From: Rhodococcus sp. RD6.2
GTDB lineage: Bacteria > Actinomycetota > Actinomycetes > Mycobacteriales > Mycobacteriaceae
Length of the DNA stretch: 64,000 nucleotides
Reading direction: 5' to 3'
Assembly (NCBI RefSeq): GCF_001040705.1
Contig: NZ_CVQP01000011.1
Location: 62,248-126,247 of the forward strand
Below the pieces are notes generated by a model. That model was not told the DNA's origin. It searched no databases and saw only the letters and a program-made list of their open reading frames with translations. This document shows positions 27,840-37,530 of the stretch, piece by piece. The translations under genes and the position numbers were made by a program. Within the stretch, counting starts at the first letter, position 1, and every line of letters begins with the position of its first letter.

Positions 27840-29432
27840 GTGAGCCAGAATGGCCGTCCCGTCGTACTGATCGCCGACAAGCTCGCACAATCGACCGTCG
27901 ATGCTCTCGGTGACGGTGTCGAGGTGCGCTGGGTGGACGGTCCGGACCGTCCCGCGCTGCTGGCCGCCGTGCCCGAAGCCGACGCCCTGCTCGTGCGGTC
28001 CGCCACCACCGTCGACGCCGAGGTCCTCGCCGCCGCGTCGAAGCTGAAGATCGTCGGTCGCGCAGGCGTCGGCCTGGACAACGTCGACATCCCCGCCGCA
28101 ACCGAGCGCGGCGTCATGGTCGTCAACGCACCGACCTCGAACATCCACTCGGCCGCCGAGCACGCCGTGTCGCTGCTGCTCTCGACCGCGCGCCAGATCC
28201 CGGCCGCCGACCGCACGCTGCGTGAGAAGACGTGGAAGCGCTCGAGCTTCAACGGCACCGAGATCCTCGGCAAGACCGTCGGCGTCGTCGGCCTCGGCCG
28301 GATCGGCCAGCTGTTCGCGCAGCGCCTCGCGGCGTTCGAGACGAACCTCATCGCGTACGACCCCTACCTGCCCGCCGCCCGCGCCGCGCAGCTCGGCATC
28401 GAGCTCGTCGACATCGACGAGCTCGTCGAGCGCGCCGACTTCATCTCGGTGCACCTGCCGAAGACGAAGGAGACCGCAGGCCTGATCAACGCCGAGCGCC
28501 TGGCGAAGGCCAAGGACGGCGTCATCATCGTCAACGCCGCTCGCGGTGGTCTCATCGACGAGGATGCGCTCTACGACGCGCTCGTCGGTGGCAAGGTCCG
28601 TGCCGCAGGCCTCGACGTGTTCAACACCGAGCCCTGCACCGACTCGAAGCTGTTCGACCTCGACAACGTCGTCGTCACCCCGCACCTCGGCGCATCCACC
28701 TCGGAGGCTCAGGACCGCGCGGGCACCGACGTCGCGAAGAGCGTGCTGCTCGCGCTGGCAGGCGAGTTCGTTCCGGACGCCGTCAACGTCTCCGGTGGCC
28801 CGGTCGGCGAAGAGGTCGCGCCGTGGCTCGAGCTCGTCCGCAAGCTCGGTCTGCTCGCGGGCACCCTGTCGCCCGAGGCCGTCCAGAACGTCCAGGTCGT
28901 CGTCACCGGTGAGCTGTCCGCCGAGAACGTCGAGATCCTCGGCCTCGCCGCACTGCGCGGCCTGTTCTCCGCGAGCAGCGACGAGGCCGTCACCTTCGTC
29001 AACGCACCGCAGCTCGCCGAGCAGCGCGGCGTCAGCGTCGAGGTCGAGAAGCACAGCGAGGCGCAGTCGCACCGCAGCGCCGTCGAGGTGCGCGCCGTCG
29101 CTGCCGACGGCACCGTCACCGCGGTCGCCGGCGCCCTGACCGGACTGCAGCAGATCGAGAAGATCGTCAACGTCAACAGCCGCAGCTTCGACCTGCGCGC
29201 CGAGGGCCACAACATCGTCGTGCACTACGCGGACCGCCCGGGCGTGCTCGGCACGCTCGGCACCGTCCTCGGCAACGCCGGCATCGACATCCAGGCCGCG
29301 GCGCTGAGCCAGGACGCCGAGGGCGAGGGCGCCACCGTTATCCTGCGCGTCGACCGCGTTGTCGGCGACGCCGAGGTCGCGCAGATCGTCGAGCAGCTCG
29401 ACGCCCGCGTCGCGCAGGTCGACCTGTCCTGA
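27840..29432 (+). CDS. serA: D-3-phosphoglycerate dehydrogenase (long, ACT-containing form)
   Basis: The 530-residue enzyme catalyses the first step of serine synthesis with NAD+. The substrate domain is at the N-terminus, and the Rossmann fold has [16 protein letters not shown]. The catalytic region [17 protein letters not shown] and the [14 protein letters not shown] block are intact. An intervening ASB domain and a C-terminal ACT domain ([22 protein letters not shown]) place it with the long mycobacterial type, in which serine binds the ACT domain. The GTG start at 27840 follows an AGGGGAG site. The two leucine/isoleucine genes on each side make this a mixed amino acid synthesis region. 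Confidence 0.97.
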   Translation: MSQNGRPVVLIADKLAQSTVDALGDGVEVRWVDGPDRPALLAAVPEADALLVRSATTVDAEVLAAASKLKIVGRAGVGLDNVDIPAATERGVMVVNAPTSNIHSAAEHAVSLLLSTARQIPAADRTLREKTWKRSSFNGTEILGKTVGVVGLGRIGQLFAQRLAAFETNLIAYDPYLPAARAAQLGIELVDIDELVERADFISVHLPKTKETAGLINAERLAKAKDGVIIVNAARGGLIDEDALYDALVGGKVRAAGLDVFNTEPCTDSKLFDLDNVVVTPHLGASTSEAQDRAGTDVAKSVLLALAGEFVPDAVNVSGGPVGEEVAPWLELVRKLGLLAGTLSPEAVQNVQVVVTGELSAENVEILGLAALRGLFSASSDEAVTFVNAPQLAEQRGVSVEVEKHSEAQSHRSAVEVRAVAADGTVTAVAGALTGLQQIEKIVNVNSRSFDLRAEGHNIVVHYADRPGVLGTLGTVLGNAGIDIQAAALSQDAEGEGATVILRVDRVVGDAEVAQIVEQLDARVAQVDLS

Positions 29433-29447
29433 TCGGTCATCGAAGAT

Positions 29448-29500
29448 CGGCTGTGGCCGCGTCCGTTCGCGAATCGTCGAAACGGACGCGGCCACAGCCG
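29448..29500. terminator. Strong hairpin after serA
   Basis: A perfect 20-bp stem (29448-29467 with 29481-29500) with a 13-base loop starts 16 bp after the serA stop. It separates serA from leuB. There is no T tract. Confidence 0.7.
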
Positions 29501-29553
29501 GATTCACCGGTCCTCACGGGTGGCCGGTTCAACGAGGAAGAGAGTGTGTGTTC

Positions 29554-30567
29554 ATGAAGCTTGCGGTCATCCCCGGTGACGGCATCGGTGTCGAGGTCAC
29601 CGCGGAAGCGTTGAAGGTGCTGCGGAAGCTCGTTCCGGACCTCGAGACCACCGAGTACGACCTCGGTGCCAAGCGCTACAACGAGACCGGTGAGCTGCTG
29701 CCGGAGGCAGAGCTTGCGGAGATCCGCGGGCACGACGCGATCCTGCTCGGTGCGATCGGCGATCCCCGACTGGTTGGTCCCGGCATCCTCGAGCGGGGTC
29801 TGCTGCTGAACATGCGCTTCCTGCTCGACCACCACGTGAACCTGCGTCCCGCACGCACCTACCCGGGTTCGAGCTCGCCGCTCGCAGCCAACCCGGACAT
29901 GGACTTCGTCGTCGTCCGTGAGGGGACCGAGGGGCCGTACACCGGCAACGGTGGCTCCATCCGGGTCGGGACCCCCCACGAGGTCGCGACCGAGGTCTCG
30001 GTCAACACCTGGTTCGGTGCCGAGCGTGTCGTGCGGTACGCCTTCGAGCTCGCACAGAGCCGCCGCAAGCATCTGACGCTGATCCACAAGACGAACGTGC
30101 TCTCCAACGCGGGCCGGATCTGGACCCGCGCGGTCGAGACGGTCGGCGCCGAGTACCCCGACGTCGAGACGGCCTACTGCCACATCGACGCCGCGACCAT
30201 CTACATGGTCACCGATCCGGGCCGGTTCGACGTGATCGTCACCGACAACCTGTTCGGCGACATCATCACCGACCTTGCGGGCGCGGTGACCGGAGGCATC
30301 GGTCTCGCAGCGTCCGGCAACATCGACGCTTCGGGCACCAACCCGTCGATGTTCGAGCCGGTGCACGGTTCGGCGCCCGACATCGCGGGCAAGGGGATCG
30401 CCGACCCGACGGCCGCGATCCTGTCCGCCGCTCTGCTGCTGCGTCACCTCGGCCGCGAGGACGACGCCGCGCGCGTCGAGCGGGCAGTCGAGGCCGACCT
30501 GGCCGTACGCGGCGACGGGCCGATCGTCACCACCGAGGTCGGCGACCGGATCGCTGCCGCGGTCTGA
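29554..30567 (+). CDS. leuB: 3-isopropylmalate dehydrogenase
   Basis: The 337-residue enzyme oxidises and decarboxylates 3-isopropylmalate in leucine synthesis. [15 protein letters not shown] is the N-terminal beta-decarboxylating dehydrogenase signature. The substrate/metal block [26 protein letters not shown] and the NAD-site [20 protein letters not shown] are present. The short, LeuB2-like form is typical of actinobacteria. The ATG at 29554 is kept, but a GTG at 29548 in the same frame lies closer to the GAGGAAGAG ribosome site. Confidence 0.95.
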   Translation: MKLAVIPGDGIGVEVTAEALKVLRKLVPDLETTEYDLGAKRYNETGELLPEAELAEIRGHDAILLGAIGDPRLVGPGILERGLLLNMRFLLDHHVNLRPARTYPGSSSPLAANPDMDFVVVREGTEGPYTGNGGSIRVGTPHEVATEVSVNTWFGAERVVRYAFELAQSRRKHLTLIHKTNVLSNAGRIWTRAVETVGAEYPDVETAYCHIDAATIYMVTDPGRFDVIVTDNLFGDIITDLAGAVTGGIGLAASGNIDASGTNPSMFEPVHGSAPDIAGKGIADPTAAILSAALLLRHLGREDDAARVERAVEADLAVRGDGPIVTTEVGDRIAAAV

Positions 30568-30587
30568 CCGGTATCTCGCAGAACCCG

Positions 30588-30624
30588 ACAGGGCCCGAGC
30601 GGATGGATTCCGCTCGGGTCCTGT
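30588..30624. terminator. Terminator hairpin after leuB
   Basis: 30588-30602 pairs with 30610-30624 (15 bp, one G.U) around a 7-base loop, in the 69-bp gap between leuB and the convergent exported-protein gene. Confidence 0.65.
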
Positions 30625-30636
30625 GTCATTCGTAGG

Positions 30637-31899
30637 TCAGTTGACCGTGACGGTCGTTGCCGTGGCCACGTCGCCGAGAAGCTGGGGGATGCGCGCGGTG
30701 GCGCGCTGTGACTCGAACTGGCGCTCGTAGGGAACCTCGAGCGCGGTTTTCAGCGTCGGCCAGTCGTTTTCGGCCATGTCCCGGTAGCGCGGTAGCAGCT
30801 CACCCTCGACGTAGGTCCACCGGTCCTCGAAGATCGACCAGTCCCAGGCGGGAAGTGGAGTGGTGAGCGTGGCGGCGCGCCCGTCGGGCAGGGTGCCGGT
30901 CACGGTGATCGGATCGTGTTCCCGCAGGGCGGGCACCCCGGCGATGGACGGGGAACCGACCATCGTCATGACATACGTCAGTGCGCCGCCGAGTCCGTCA
31001 CGGTAGGCGCGGGTGTCGTCCCACAGCTGCCCGACGACCGTGAACTGCTCGCGGCGCAGTAGTGCCGCATTGCCTGTGGCGACGCGGTCCGGGTCGCCCG
31101 ACGCGACGTCGTGCCAGGCGGCGAGGATGTCGTCCGGGATCAGGCCCGCGTCGTGGAACTCCTCGATGGCGGGCAGGCCCTCGCGGCTGTACGCGTAGTG
31201 CATCGGCATCAGGTCGTCGAAGATCGCCTTCTGCATGATGACGACGCGCCGGATGAACCAGTCGAGGTCTGCGGTGGTGAGGTCGCCCGCACGTTCCGCA
31301 AGAGTGCGCAGCCCCTCCGGGAGTTGCGCGATTCCCCCCTCCCCGAAGGCGGATTCGACGGTTCCGAGCACCGACTGCGCAGTCTGTTGCAGGCCGGGCA
31401 GTCCGTACACGGTGTTCGCGAGCTCCATGTCCGCGATGCCGCCACCGAAGTCGCCGCCGACCATGCCGCCCATTCCCGCCCACTGCAGTTCCCGGCGGTC
31501 CAGTTGGAAGTTCTCGTAGTACCGGTACGACCGGATCATGTTGTCGCGGTTGGCGCTGAACCCGGCGCTCGGATCCCACGCCGCGAGATCGATGCCCGCC
31601 TCGGTGGTTGCCTGCACGAGGCGGTACTGGAACAGCAGTGCCGCGTAGTCGGTGGCGGGTCGGCGGGAGCTGCGCGCACTGTCGACGAGGGCTTCGAGCG
31701 CCGCGAGATCCGTTGGCAGGGACGCGTTGACGCCGCCGGGTGCCTGATCGGCCAGTCGATTGGTCAGCGGAAGGTTGAGCACTGCGTCGAGAGCGGCCGC
31801 GTGCGCGACCGGAACGGCAACGACTGTTGCGGATAGAAGTGCCGCGGGAAGGACAGCGGCGGCGAGACGGGCTGCGAACCACTTGGGAGACAGGGTCAT
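30637..31899 (-). CDS. Exported protein of unknown function (420 residues)
   Basis: I do not recognise this protein. It has a clear signal peptide (basic N-terminus, hydrophobic core at about residues 10-30, cleavage likely after AHAAA) and a mature domain of about 385 residues with no membrane segments. It is rich in Trp, Tyr and acidic residues, with motifs such as NRDNMIRSYRYYENFQLD, LQWAGMGGMVGG and HYAYSREGLP. It has no obvious nucleophile elbow, metal site or repeat. It is followed 54 bp upstream, on the same strand, by a lipase-family gene, so the two may be co-expressed. The NR..RSY..YE pattern recalls uncharacterised DUF2515-type proteins, but the resemblance is too weak to rely on. 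Confidence 0.7.
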   Translation of the reverse strand: MTLSPKWFAARLAAAVLPAALLSATVVAVPVAHAAALDAVLNLPLTNRLADQAPGGVNASLPTDLAALEALVDSARSSRRPATDYAALLFQYRLVQATTEAGIDLAAWDPSAGFSANRDNMIRSYRYYENFQLDRRELQWAGMGGMVGGDFGGGIADMELANTVYGLPGLQQTAQSVLGTVESAFGEGGIAQLPEGLRTLAERAGDLTTADLDWFIRRVVIMQKAIFDDLMPMHYAYSREGLPAIEEFHDAGLIPDDILAAWHDVASGDPDRVATGNAALLRREQFTVVGQLWDDTRAYRDGLGGALTYVMTMVGSPSIAGVPALREHDPITVTGTLPDGRAATLTTPLPAWDWSIFEDRWTYVEGELLPRYRDMAENDWPTLKTALEVPYERQFESQRATARIPQLLGDVATATTVTVN

Positions 31900-31952
31900 C
31901 GTGCTCTTTTCGGGTTGGTGCGGCGACCGGGATTCCGGTGGCCGGCGAGGTT

Positions 31953-33314
31953 TCAGTTCCCGCCCAGTTCGGTCAGCAGCCAGTCGACGGTGTGCATCCC
32001 GTACAGCTCGGTCAGCCAGCGGTAGGGCTGGGTGACCATGACGACGTCCGCGCAGTCGAGCGGCTGGTAGGTGATGTCGGTTCCCATCGCGCGGTATCGC
32101 TCGACGAGCGCGACCGTGTCCGCCACGGGGACGACCATGAGGAACGAGTCGTTCGCCCGACAGTTGCTCACGAGCACCTTGGAGGTGGGCGCGCCACCGC
32201 GACCGAGGTCGTTGTCCGCGAACACGGCTTGGAACTCGGGGATGTCCGCCGGCCTGACGCCCGAGGTGAACAGCGCCTGCAACGGCAGGAACGGCGTTGT
32301 GAAGTAGGCGACCTGGCAGCTCCCGCGGAAATGGTCGGCGAGGGCGCGTCCGGCCGGGGTGAGCTTCTCGTCGATACGCATCTCCGGGTATTGCGCCTCG
32401 AGGCCGAGGAGGGTGGCGAAGGCGAAGCCGGCTCCGAGCCCGTCCGCGGAGTTGTCGACGAAGCTGCGCTGGTCGGGAACCATCGCCTCGAGAACCGTCG
32501 CGCGCAGGTCGATCTCGGGTGCGTAGTCCGGTTGGTACTCGGCGGCGAATCCGGCCCCGACGCCGCCGCCCGCGATCCCGAAGGCGCCGACCGGGCTGTC
32601 ACGTCGCACGCCCGGCGCCCCGACGTCGAAGGCGGCGCGGACGCCGTTGAGCACCGCCATTCCCGCGTACCGTCCCGCGAAGATTCCGTGCGGTGCGGGA
32701 TCGGCATCGTTGCCGACATCGGTGATCACCGTTGCCGCGCCTGCGCTCCACATCTGGGTGAGCGGTCCGATGGCGGACCACCCCGACGGCTCGATCGGCA
32801 CCCCTCCGGTCCACTGGCTGGACGGGTGACATCCGGCGCCCACCGAGTCGTTCGCCTCCTGGTAGGCGATCACGGGCCGCGTTGCGTCGCCTCGGTCGTC
32901 CTCGGGAACCATCATGACGGCGGTGCCGATGTCGAGACCGCCGTGGACGTTCTCCGTGACGTACATGAGCTTCCATGCGTCGATCCGCCCCGGCACGACA
33001 CCGGCGAACTGGAGCTCGAAGGGTTCGGCTCGCAGCAGGGTTCCGGGCTTCTCGTCTCCGCGCAGCGGAGGTTCGTCGAAGAACTGGTCGGTGCCGGTCA
33101 GCCCGTCCCAGATTTCCTGTGGGGTCGCGAACCTCCCGTCCCTGAAGGCGCCCTCTGCGAACTCGGTGAGTACCTCGTCGGGTGCCGGAACGTCGATCGG
33201 CACCGCCGTGTCGGGGATTGGGGCGGCAACGGCGGCGCCGATCGGGGTACAGGCGACGAGCGTGCACGCGACGACGGCGAGGCGCCGCACATGCCAGCGG
33301 CCGGAGGTCGGCAC
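31953..33314 (-). CDS. Secretory lipase (LIP) family protein lacking the nucleophile serine
   Basis: The 453-residue protein has a signal peptide (residues 1-31, ending GAAVAA) and the arrangement of fungal/actinobacterial secretory lipases: PVIAYQEANDSVG, a lid region, an elbow region, and a C-terminal DCADVVMVTQP...MHTVDWLL. At the elbow, where active members have GxSxGG, this protein reads GAFGIAGGGVGAGFAAEYQPDYAPE, so the serine position is A248 (codon GCG at 32571-32573). The flanking YAPE motif is otherwise conserved. It may be a catalytically dead relative or use another residue. It is transcribed ahead of the unknown exported protein. Confidence 0.75.
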   Translation of the reverse strand: MPTSGRWHVRRLAVVACTLVACTPIGAAVAAPIPDTAVPIDVPAPDEVLTEFAEGAFRDGRFATPQEIWDGLTGTDQFFDEPPLRGDEKPGTLLRAEPFELQFAGVVPGRIDAWKLMYVTENVHGGLDIGTAVMMVPEDDRGDATRPVIAYQEANDSVGAGCHPSSQWTGGVPIEPSGWSAIGPLTQMWSAGAATVITDVGNDADPAPHGIFAGRYAGMAVLNGVRAAFDVGAPGVRRDSPVGAFGIAGGGVGAGFAAEYQPDYAPEIDLRATVLEAMVPDQRSFVDNSADGLGAGFAFATLLGLEAQYPEMRIDEKLTPAGRALADHFRGSCQVAYFTTPFLPLQALFTSGVRPADIPEFQAVFADNDLGRGGAPTSKVLVSNCRANDSFLMVVPVADTVALVERYRAMGTDITYQPLDCADVVMVTQPYRWLTELYGMHTVDWLLTELGGN

Positions 33315-33421
33315 CGGGGTGACTCCGTTCGGGGAGAGCGTGGTTCGCGAATCCGCGTCGTCCCGTCGGGCCGCTCGGGTACCGCGTCGAGGACGCGCAA
33401 GTTAACCACAACTCGCATCGG

Positions 33422-34639
33422 TCACAGGCTCGTTTCGGTACCCGACTTCCCTCGGAGTCGCTGCGGCACCAGGGGAACCGCGAAGGCAGGCGCGACCGCA
33501 GCAATCGCGAACGCCCCGGCGAATCCGACGGTGGTGATCACGGCGCCGAAGGCGGGTCCGACTGCCGCTGCCGCCACGAACTGGCAGGTGTTCTGGACGC
33601 CGAGCGCGCGCCCACCCCAGTAGGGTCCGGCGATCTCCGCAACAGAGGTGAACGCGAGGCCGTTGGGGGAGACGGTGGTCACCGACGCGATCACCAGCAT
33701 TACCACCGCCAGCGGCGAACCGGTCGCCGCGACGACACCGAGGGCGAGCATCGAGCCCACGACGGCGACGGCAACGATGCGCAGCGGCTGCAGACGGCTG
33801 CCGACGCGATCGGACCAGATCCCGACGGCAACGCGACTCGCCGCGCCGAGGAACTGTGCGGCGGTGATGACCAGTCCGGCTGCGGCTTCGGCCCAGCCGA
33901 CGTCGGTGACGAGCCACACCAGCGCGTACGTCCACACCACGTATTGCGGAACGACGAGCAGTACCGACGCGGCGTGGATGCGCGGCAGGACCGACGACTG
34001 CTGGTACGGGTTGGCGAGCAGTCCCTGCGCTTCGGCCTCGATCCGGTCGGGACGGGGCGGATCGGCGATCCCGGCGGCGCACGCGACGGCCGCGATCGCG
34101 CAGATCGCTGCGGGAAAGGCGAGCGCCCACCCGATTCCGTGGTCGCGGGCCAACAGTGGCATGGTCATGGCGGCGATCGCGACACCGAGTGGCAGCGACA
34201 TCTGCCTGATCCCCATCGCGAGACCGCGCTGGTGCGGGGGAAACCAGCCGACGACGACGCGGCCGCTCGCGGCGTTGGCGGACGCGGCGCAGGCGCCGCC
34301 GATCGCGAGGAACACCGCCAGCGCGACAGTGGACGACGTCGCCGCTGCGGCGACGACGGCAACCGAGGCGAGGGCGAGGCCGGATGTCAGGACGATGCGC
34401 TCCCCGTACCGGTCTGCGATTGCGCCCCAGGCGACCAGAGCGAACACGACGCCGAACACCGGCGCGGAGGCCAGTGTTCCGGCCTGCGTGAGGCTCATGC
34501 CGTGCTGCTCGTGCAGCGTCGGGATGAGGAACGCGGTGCCGTTGACCAGGACGGCTTGGGCGGCCTGGGCGAACACGCCGAGCGCGAGGATCGTCCAGCG
34601 CCGGGTGGTGCTGACGGTGAACGACACGGTGCTGGTCAT
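33422..34639 (-). CDS. MFS transporter (Rv2994 type)
   Basis: The 405-residue transporter has 12 predicted membrane helices. The loop between helices 2 and 3 has GAIADRYGERIVL, the MFS motif A equivalent, and the sixth-to-seventh loop is cytoplasmic and charged. It corresponds by type and location (between leuB and the fumarylacetoacetase-family gene) to Rv2994 in M. tuberculosis. The ATG at 34637-34639 precedes the first helix. Its substrate is unknown. It is divergent from the next gene with a 75-bp shared promoter region. Confidence 0.87.
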   Translation of the reverse strand: MTSTVSFTVSTTRRWTILALGVFAQAAQAVLVNGTAFLIPTLHEQHGMSLTQAGTLASAPVFGVVFALVAWGAIADRYGERIVLTSGLALASVAVVAAAATSSTVALAVFLAIGGACAASANAASGRVVVGWFPPHQRGLAMGIRQMSLPLGVAIAAMTMPLLARDHGIGWALAFPAAICAIAAVACAAGIADPPRPDRIEAEAQGLLANPYQQSSVLPRIHAASVLLVVPQYVVWTYALVWLVTDVGWAEAAAGLVITAAQFLGAASRVAVGIWSDRVGSRLQPLRIVAVAVVGSMLALGVVAATGSPLAVVMLVIASVTTVSPNGLAFTSVAEIAGPYWGGRALGVQNTCQFVAAAAVGPAFGAVITTVGFAGAFAIAAVAPAFAVPLVPQRLRGKSGTETSL

Positions 34640-34702
34640 GCTGCAACGGTAGGCCCGACGTCCCAGCTAGTGAAAACAAGTTCCCAATATATGGGCGAGC
34701 GT

Positions 34703-34714
34703 TACGATCTCGAC
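34703..34714 (+). promoter_or_regulatory. Likely leaderless promoter of the fumarylacetoacetase-family gene
   Basis: TACGAT (34703-34708) fits TANNNT and ends six bases before the ATG at 34715, which has no ribosome site. This predicts a leaderless or near-leaderless transcript. Confidence 0.4.
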
Positions 34715-35488
34715 ATGCGTCTAGGTCGAATCGCAAGCCCGGATGGGGTCGCCTTCGTGTCGATCGAGGGGGAGGGGGATGCGCGCACCGCGCGGGAGAT
34801 CGCGGAGCACCCCTTCGGCAACCCGACATTCACCGGCAGGAGCTGGCCGCTCGCGGACGTGCGACTGCTCGCGCCGATCCTGGCGAGCAAGGTGATCTGC
34901 GTCGGCAAGAACTACGCCGCGCACGCGGCCGAGATGGGCGGAGAGGCCCCCGCCGAGCCGGTCATCTTCCTCAAGCCGAACACCTCGATCGTCGGGCCGG
35001 GCGCTCCGATCGTGCTTCCCTCCACTTCGAACGAGGTTCACTTCGAGGGCGAACTCGCCGTGGTCATCGGCAGGCCCTGCAAGGACGTGCCCGCGTCGAA
35101 GGCGCTCGACGTCGTGCTCGGCTACACCGTCGCCAACGACGTCTCCGCCCGTGACCATCAGCGTCAGGACGGGCAGTGGACCCGGGCCAAGGGGCACGAC
35201 ACCTTCTGCCCTCTCGGCCCCTGGATCGAGACCTCGCTCGACGCGTCCGACGTCGAGATCACCACCGAGGTCGGCGGTGAGGTCAAGCAGCGGAGTCGCA
35301 CTTCCCTTCTGCTGCACGACATTCCGAAGATCATCGAATGGGTGTCCGCGGTGATGACCCTCCTGCCCGGAGACGTGATCCTCACGGGTACGCCGGAGGG
35401 TGTCGGTCCGATCGTCGCCGGCGACACCGTCAACGTCACGGTCGAGGGCATCGGAACCCTGAGCAACCCGGTCGTCGCGAAAGGCTGA
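34715..35488 (+). CDS. Fumarylacetoacetate hydrolase family protein
   Basis: The 257-residue protein has a short N-terminal domain and the FAH catalytic domain. The block KVICVGKNYAAHAAEMG is followed by the metal-binding acidic residues in EVHFEGELAVVIG and TVANDVSARDHQ, then KGHDTFCPLGPW and GDVILTGTPEGVG. Members of this group (Rv2993c type, next to gltX) are fumarylpyruvate hydrolases or oxaloacetate decarboxylases or tautomerases; which one cannot be decided here. The ATG at 34715 was preferred over an in-frame ATG at 34691 because conserved sequence begins MRLGRI. Confidence 0.88.
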   Translation: MRLGRIASPDGVAFVSIEGEGDARTAREIAEHPFGNPTFTGRSWPLADVRLLAPILASKVICVGKNYAAHAAEMGGEAPAEPVIFLKPNTSIVGPGAPIVLPSTSNEVHFEGELAVVIGRPCKDVPASKALDVVLGYTVANDVSARDHQRQDGQWTRAKGHDTFCPLGPWIETSLDASDVEITTEVGGEVKQRSRTSLLLHDIPKIIEWVSAVMTLLPGDVILTGTPEGVGPIVAGDTVNVTVEGIGTLSNPVVAKG

Positions 35489-35562
35489 TTCGAACGCGGT
35501 CGCACGGCATGGGAGGACTAATCTGGGGTTGACCCCCTGACGACCCTCGACCCAAGTGAGCC

Positions 35563-37038
35563 ATGACCACCAGCGAAGTGCGCGTTCGTTTCTGCCCGTC
35601 TCCGACCGGAACCCCGCACGTCGGGCTCGTCCGCACCGCCCTGTTCAACTGGGCGTACGCGCGGCACCACGGCGGCAAGTTCGTCTTCCGCATCGAGGAC
35701 ACCGATGCCGCCCGCGACTCGGAAGAGTCGTACCAGGCGATCCTCGACGCCTTGCGGTGGCTCGGCCTGACCTGGGACGAGGGTCCCGAGGTCGGCGGGC
35801 CGTATGAGCCCTACCGGCAGTCCCAGCGGCGTGACCTCCACCTGGACGTCGTCGCGAAACTGCTCGAGGCGGGCGAGGCCTACGAGTCGTTCTCGACGCC
35901 CGAGGAGGTCGAGGAGCGGCACAAGGCGGCCGGCCGCGACCCCAAGCTGGGGTACGACAACTTCGACCGCGACCTGACGCCGGAGCAGCGGCAGTCGTAC
36001 CTCGACGAGGGCCGCAAGCCCGTCGTGCGGCTGCGTATGCCCGACCACGACCTGACCTGGGTCGATCTGGTGCGCGGGGAGACGACGTTCAAGGCGGGCA
36101 CCGTCCCGGACTTCGCGTTGACCCGCGGCAACGGCATTCCGCTGTACACCCTCGTCAATCCGGTCGACGACGCGTTGATGAAGATCACACACGTGCTGCG
36201 TGGCGAGGACCTGCTGTCGTCGACGCCGCGTCAGCTCGCGCTGTACGAGGCGCTGCAGCGGGTTGGTGTGGCCGATTTCACCCCACAGTTCGGCCACCTG
36301 CCGTTCGTGATGGGCCAGGGCAACAAGAAGCTGTCCAAGCGTGACCCCGAGTCGAACCTGTTCATCCACCGCGACCGCGGGTTCATTCCCGAGGGATTGC
36401 TCAACTACCTGGCACTTCTGGGGTGGAGCATCGCCGACGACCACGACGTGTTCTCGCTCGACGAGATGGTCGCCGCGTTCGACATCGCCAAGGTGAACTC
36501 GAACCCGGCCCGGTTCGACCAGAAGAAGGCCGACGCGATCAACGCAGAGCACATCCGGCTGCTGACTCCGGAGGACTTCGCAGGCCGCCTACGGGAGTTC
36601 CTGACCACACACGGCCACCCGGTCGACGCCCTCGACGCGGATGCCTTCGCGGTGGCGGCGGACCTGGTGCAGACCCGGATCGTGGTGCTCTCGGATGCAT
36701 GGGACCTGCTCAAGTTCCTGTTCGTCTCCGACGACGAGTTCGCGATCGACCCGGCGGCCGCGGCCAAGAATCTCGGTGCCGACGCGGCGCCGGTGCTTGA
36801 CGCTGCCGTCGCGGCGCTCGACGGGCTGGTCGCCTGGGCGACCGCCGACCTGGAGGACGCACTCAAGGCGGCACTGATCGACGGCCTCGAGCTGAAGCCG
36901 CGCAAGGCATTCGCTCCGGTGCGGGTCGCGGTGACCGGATCGCACATCAGCCCTCCGCTGTACGAGTCGATGGAACTGCTCGGCCGTGACAAGACGATGG
37001 CCCGGCTGCGCGCCGGGCGGGCGGCCATCGCGGACTGA
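35563..37038 (+). CDS. gltX: Glutamyl-tRNA synthetase
   Basis: The 491-residue class I synthetase carries the HIGH-like motif [17 protein letters not shown] near the N-terminus and the KMSKS-like [11 protein letters not shown] at about residue 256. The C-terminal anticodon-binding domain is complete. It charges tRNA-Glu; in organisms with GatCAB it also charges tRNA-Gln with glutamate, which GatB and partners then amidate. A TAATCT hexamer at 35519-35524 is a plausible -10 box. A tRNA-Gln gene and two tRNA-Glu genes follow directly. Confidence 0.96.
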   Translation: MTTSEVRVRFCPSPTGTPHVGLVRTALFNWAYARHHGGKFVFRIEDTDAARDSEESYQAILDALRWLGLTWDEGPEVGGPYEPYRQSQRRDLHLDVVAKLLEAGEAYESFSTPEEVEERHKAAGRDPKLGYDNFDRDLTPEQRQSYLDEGRKPVVRLRMPDHDLTWVDLVRGETTFKAGTVPDFALTRGNGIPLYTLVNPVDDALMKITHVLRGEDLLSSTPRQLALYEALQRVGVADFTPQFGHLPFVMGQGNKKLSKRDPESNLFIHRDRGFIPEGLLNYLALLGWSIADDHDVFSLDEMVAAFDIAKVNSNPARFDQKKADAINAEHIRLLTPEDFAGRLREFLTTHGHPVDALDADAFAVAADLVQTRIVVLSDAWDLLKFLFVSDDEFAIDPAAAAKNLGADAAPVLDAAVAALDGLVAWATADLEDALKAALIDGLELKPRKAFAPVRVAVTGSHISPPLYESMELLGRDKTMARLRAGRAAIAD

Positions 37039-37047
37039 GCGCACCGG

Positions 37048-37089
37048 TCGGCTGGTCAGGAGCGCGTGTACGGCCTCCTGACCAGCCGA
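37048..37089 (+). terminator. Terminator after gltX
   Basis: A perfect 14-bp stem (37048-37061 with 37076-37089), loop of 14 bases, is followed by TTT. It implies that the tRNA genes downstream have their own promoter. Confidence 0.7.
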
Positions 37090-37179
37090 TTTGGAGGTTC
37101 GCGGGTGGGCTTTGCTATTGTTCTCCTCGGTTCGAACGACGGCCTCCGCTTCACCGCGAGGGACGTCGAGACAAGCCAT

Positions 37180-37251
37180 TGGGGTATGGTGTAATTGGCA
37201 ACACAGCTGATTCTGGTTCAGCCATTCTAGGTTCGAGTCCTGGTACCCCAG
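37180..37251 (+). tRNA. tRNA-Gln (anticodon CTG)
   Basis: The 72-base gene folds into a standard cloverleaf. The acceptor stem TGGGGTA (37180-37186) pairs with TACCCCA (37244-37250), followed by discriminator G at 37251. The anticodon stem GCTGA/TCAGC encloses TTCTGGT with anticodon CTG. The T arm contains GGTTCGAGTCC. The 3' CCA is not encoded. It reads CAG codons and lies about 140 bp after gltX, consistent with misacylation by GltX and repair by GatCAB. Confidence 0.95.
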
Positions 37252-37305
37252 CGGAAATCCGGTGAAGATCAGCCGGATCGCCATGCAGTACACGGCACGT
37301 TCCCT

Positions 37306-37378
37306 GGCCCCGTCGTCTAGCGGCCTAGGACGCCGCCCTCTCAAGGCGGTAGCGCGGGTTCGAATCCCGTCGGGGCTA
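37306..37378 (+). tRNA. tRNA-Glu (anticodon CTC), copy 1
   Basis: The 73-base cloverleaf has acceptor stem GGCCCCG (37306-37312) pairing with CGGGGCT (37371-37377, including a G.U at the first pair) and discriminator A at 37378. Anticodon loop CTCTCAA gives anticodon CTC for GAG codons. The bases after the discriminator are CCA, so this copy encodes its CCA end. Confidence 0.95.
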
Positions 37379-37449
37379 CCACGGAGAGCGTGCCGATTCT
37401 GTGATCGGGAAGATCGACTTTCGGGTCGACGAACGTCCGATCACGTCCT

Positions 37450-37522
37450 GGCCCCGTCGTCTAGCGGCCTAGGACGCCGCCCTCTCAAGGCGGTAGCGCG
37501 GGTTCGAATCCCGTCGGGGCTA
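37450..37522 (+). tRNA. tRNA-Glu (anticodon CTC), copy 2
   Basis: This copy is identical in all 73 bases to copy 1, exactly 144 bp downstream, and shares a few upstream bases (CCTGG). After the discriminator A at 37522 the sequence is CAA, so CCA is not encoded, unlike copy 1. A strong terminator follows. Confidence 0.95.
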
Positions 37523-37530
37523 CAACGAGA

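Noticed and set aside
37306-37522. The tRNA-Glu duplication as attachment sites of an integrated element
   Set aside because: Only 71 bp separate the copies and there is no integrase or phage gene; a simple gene duplication is enough.
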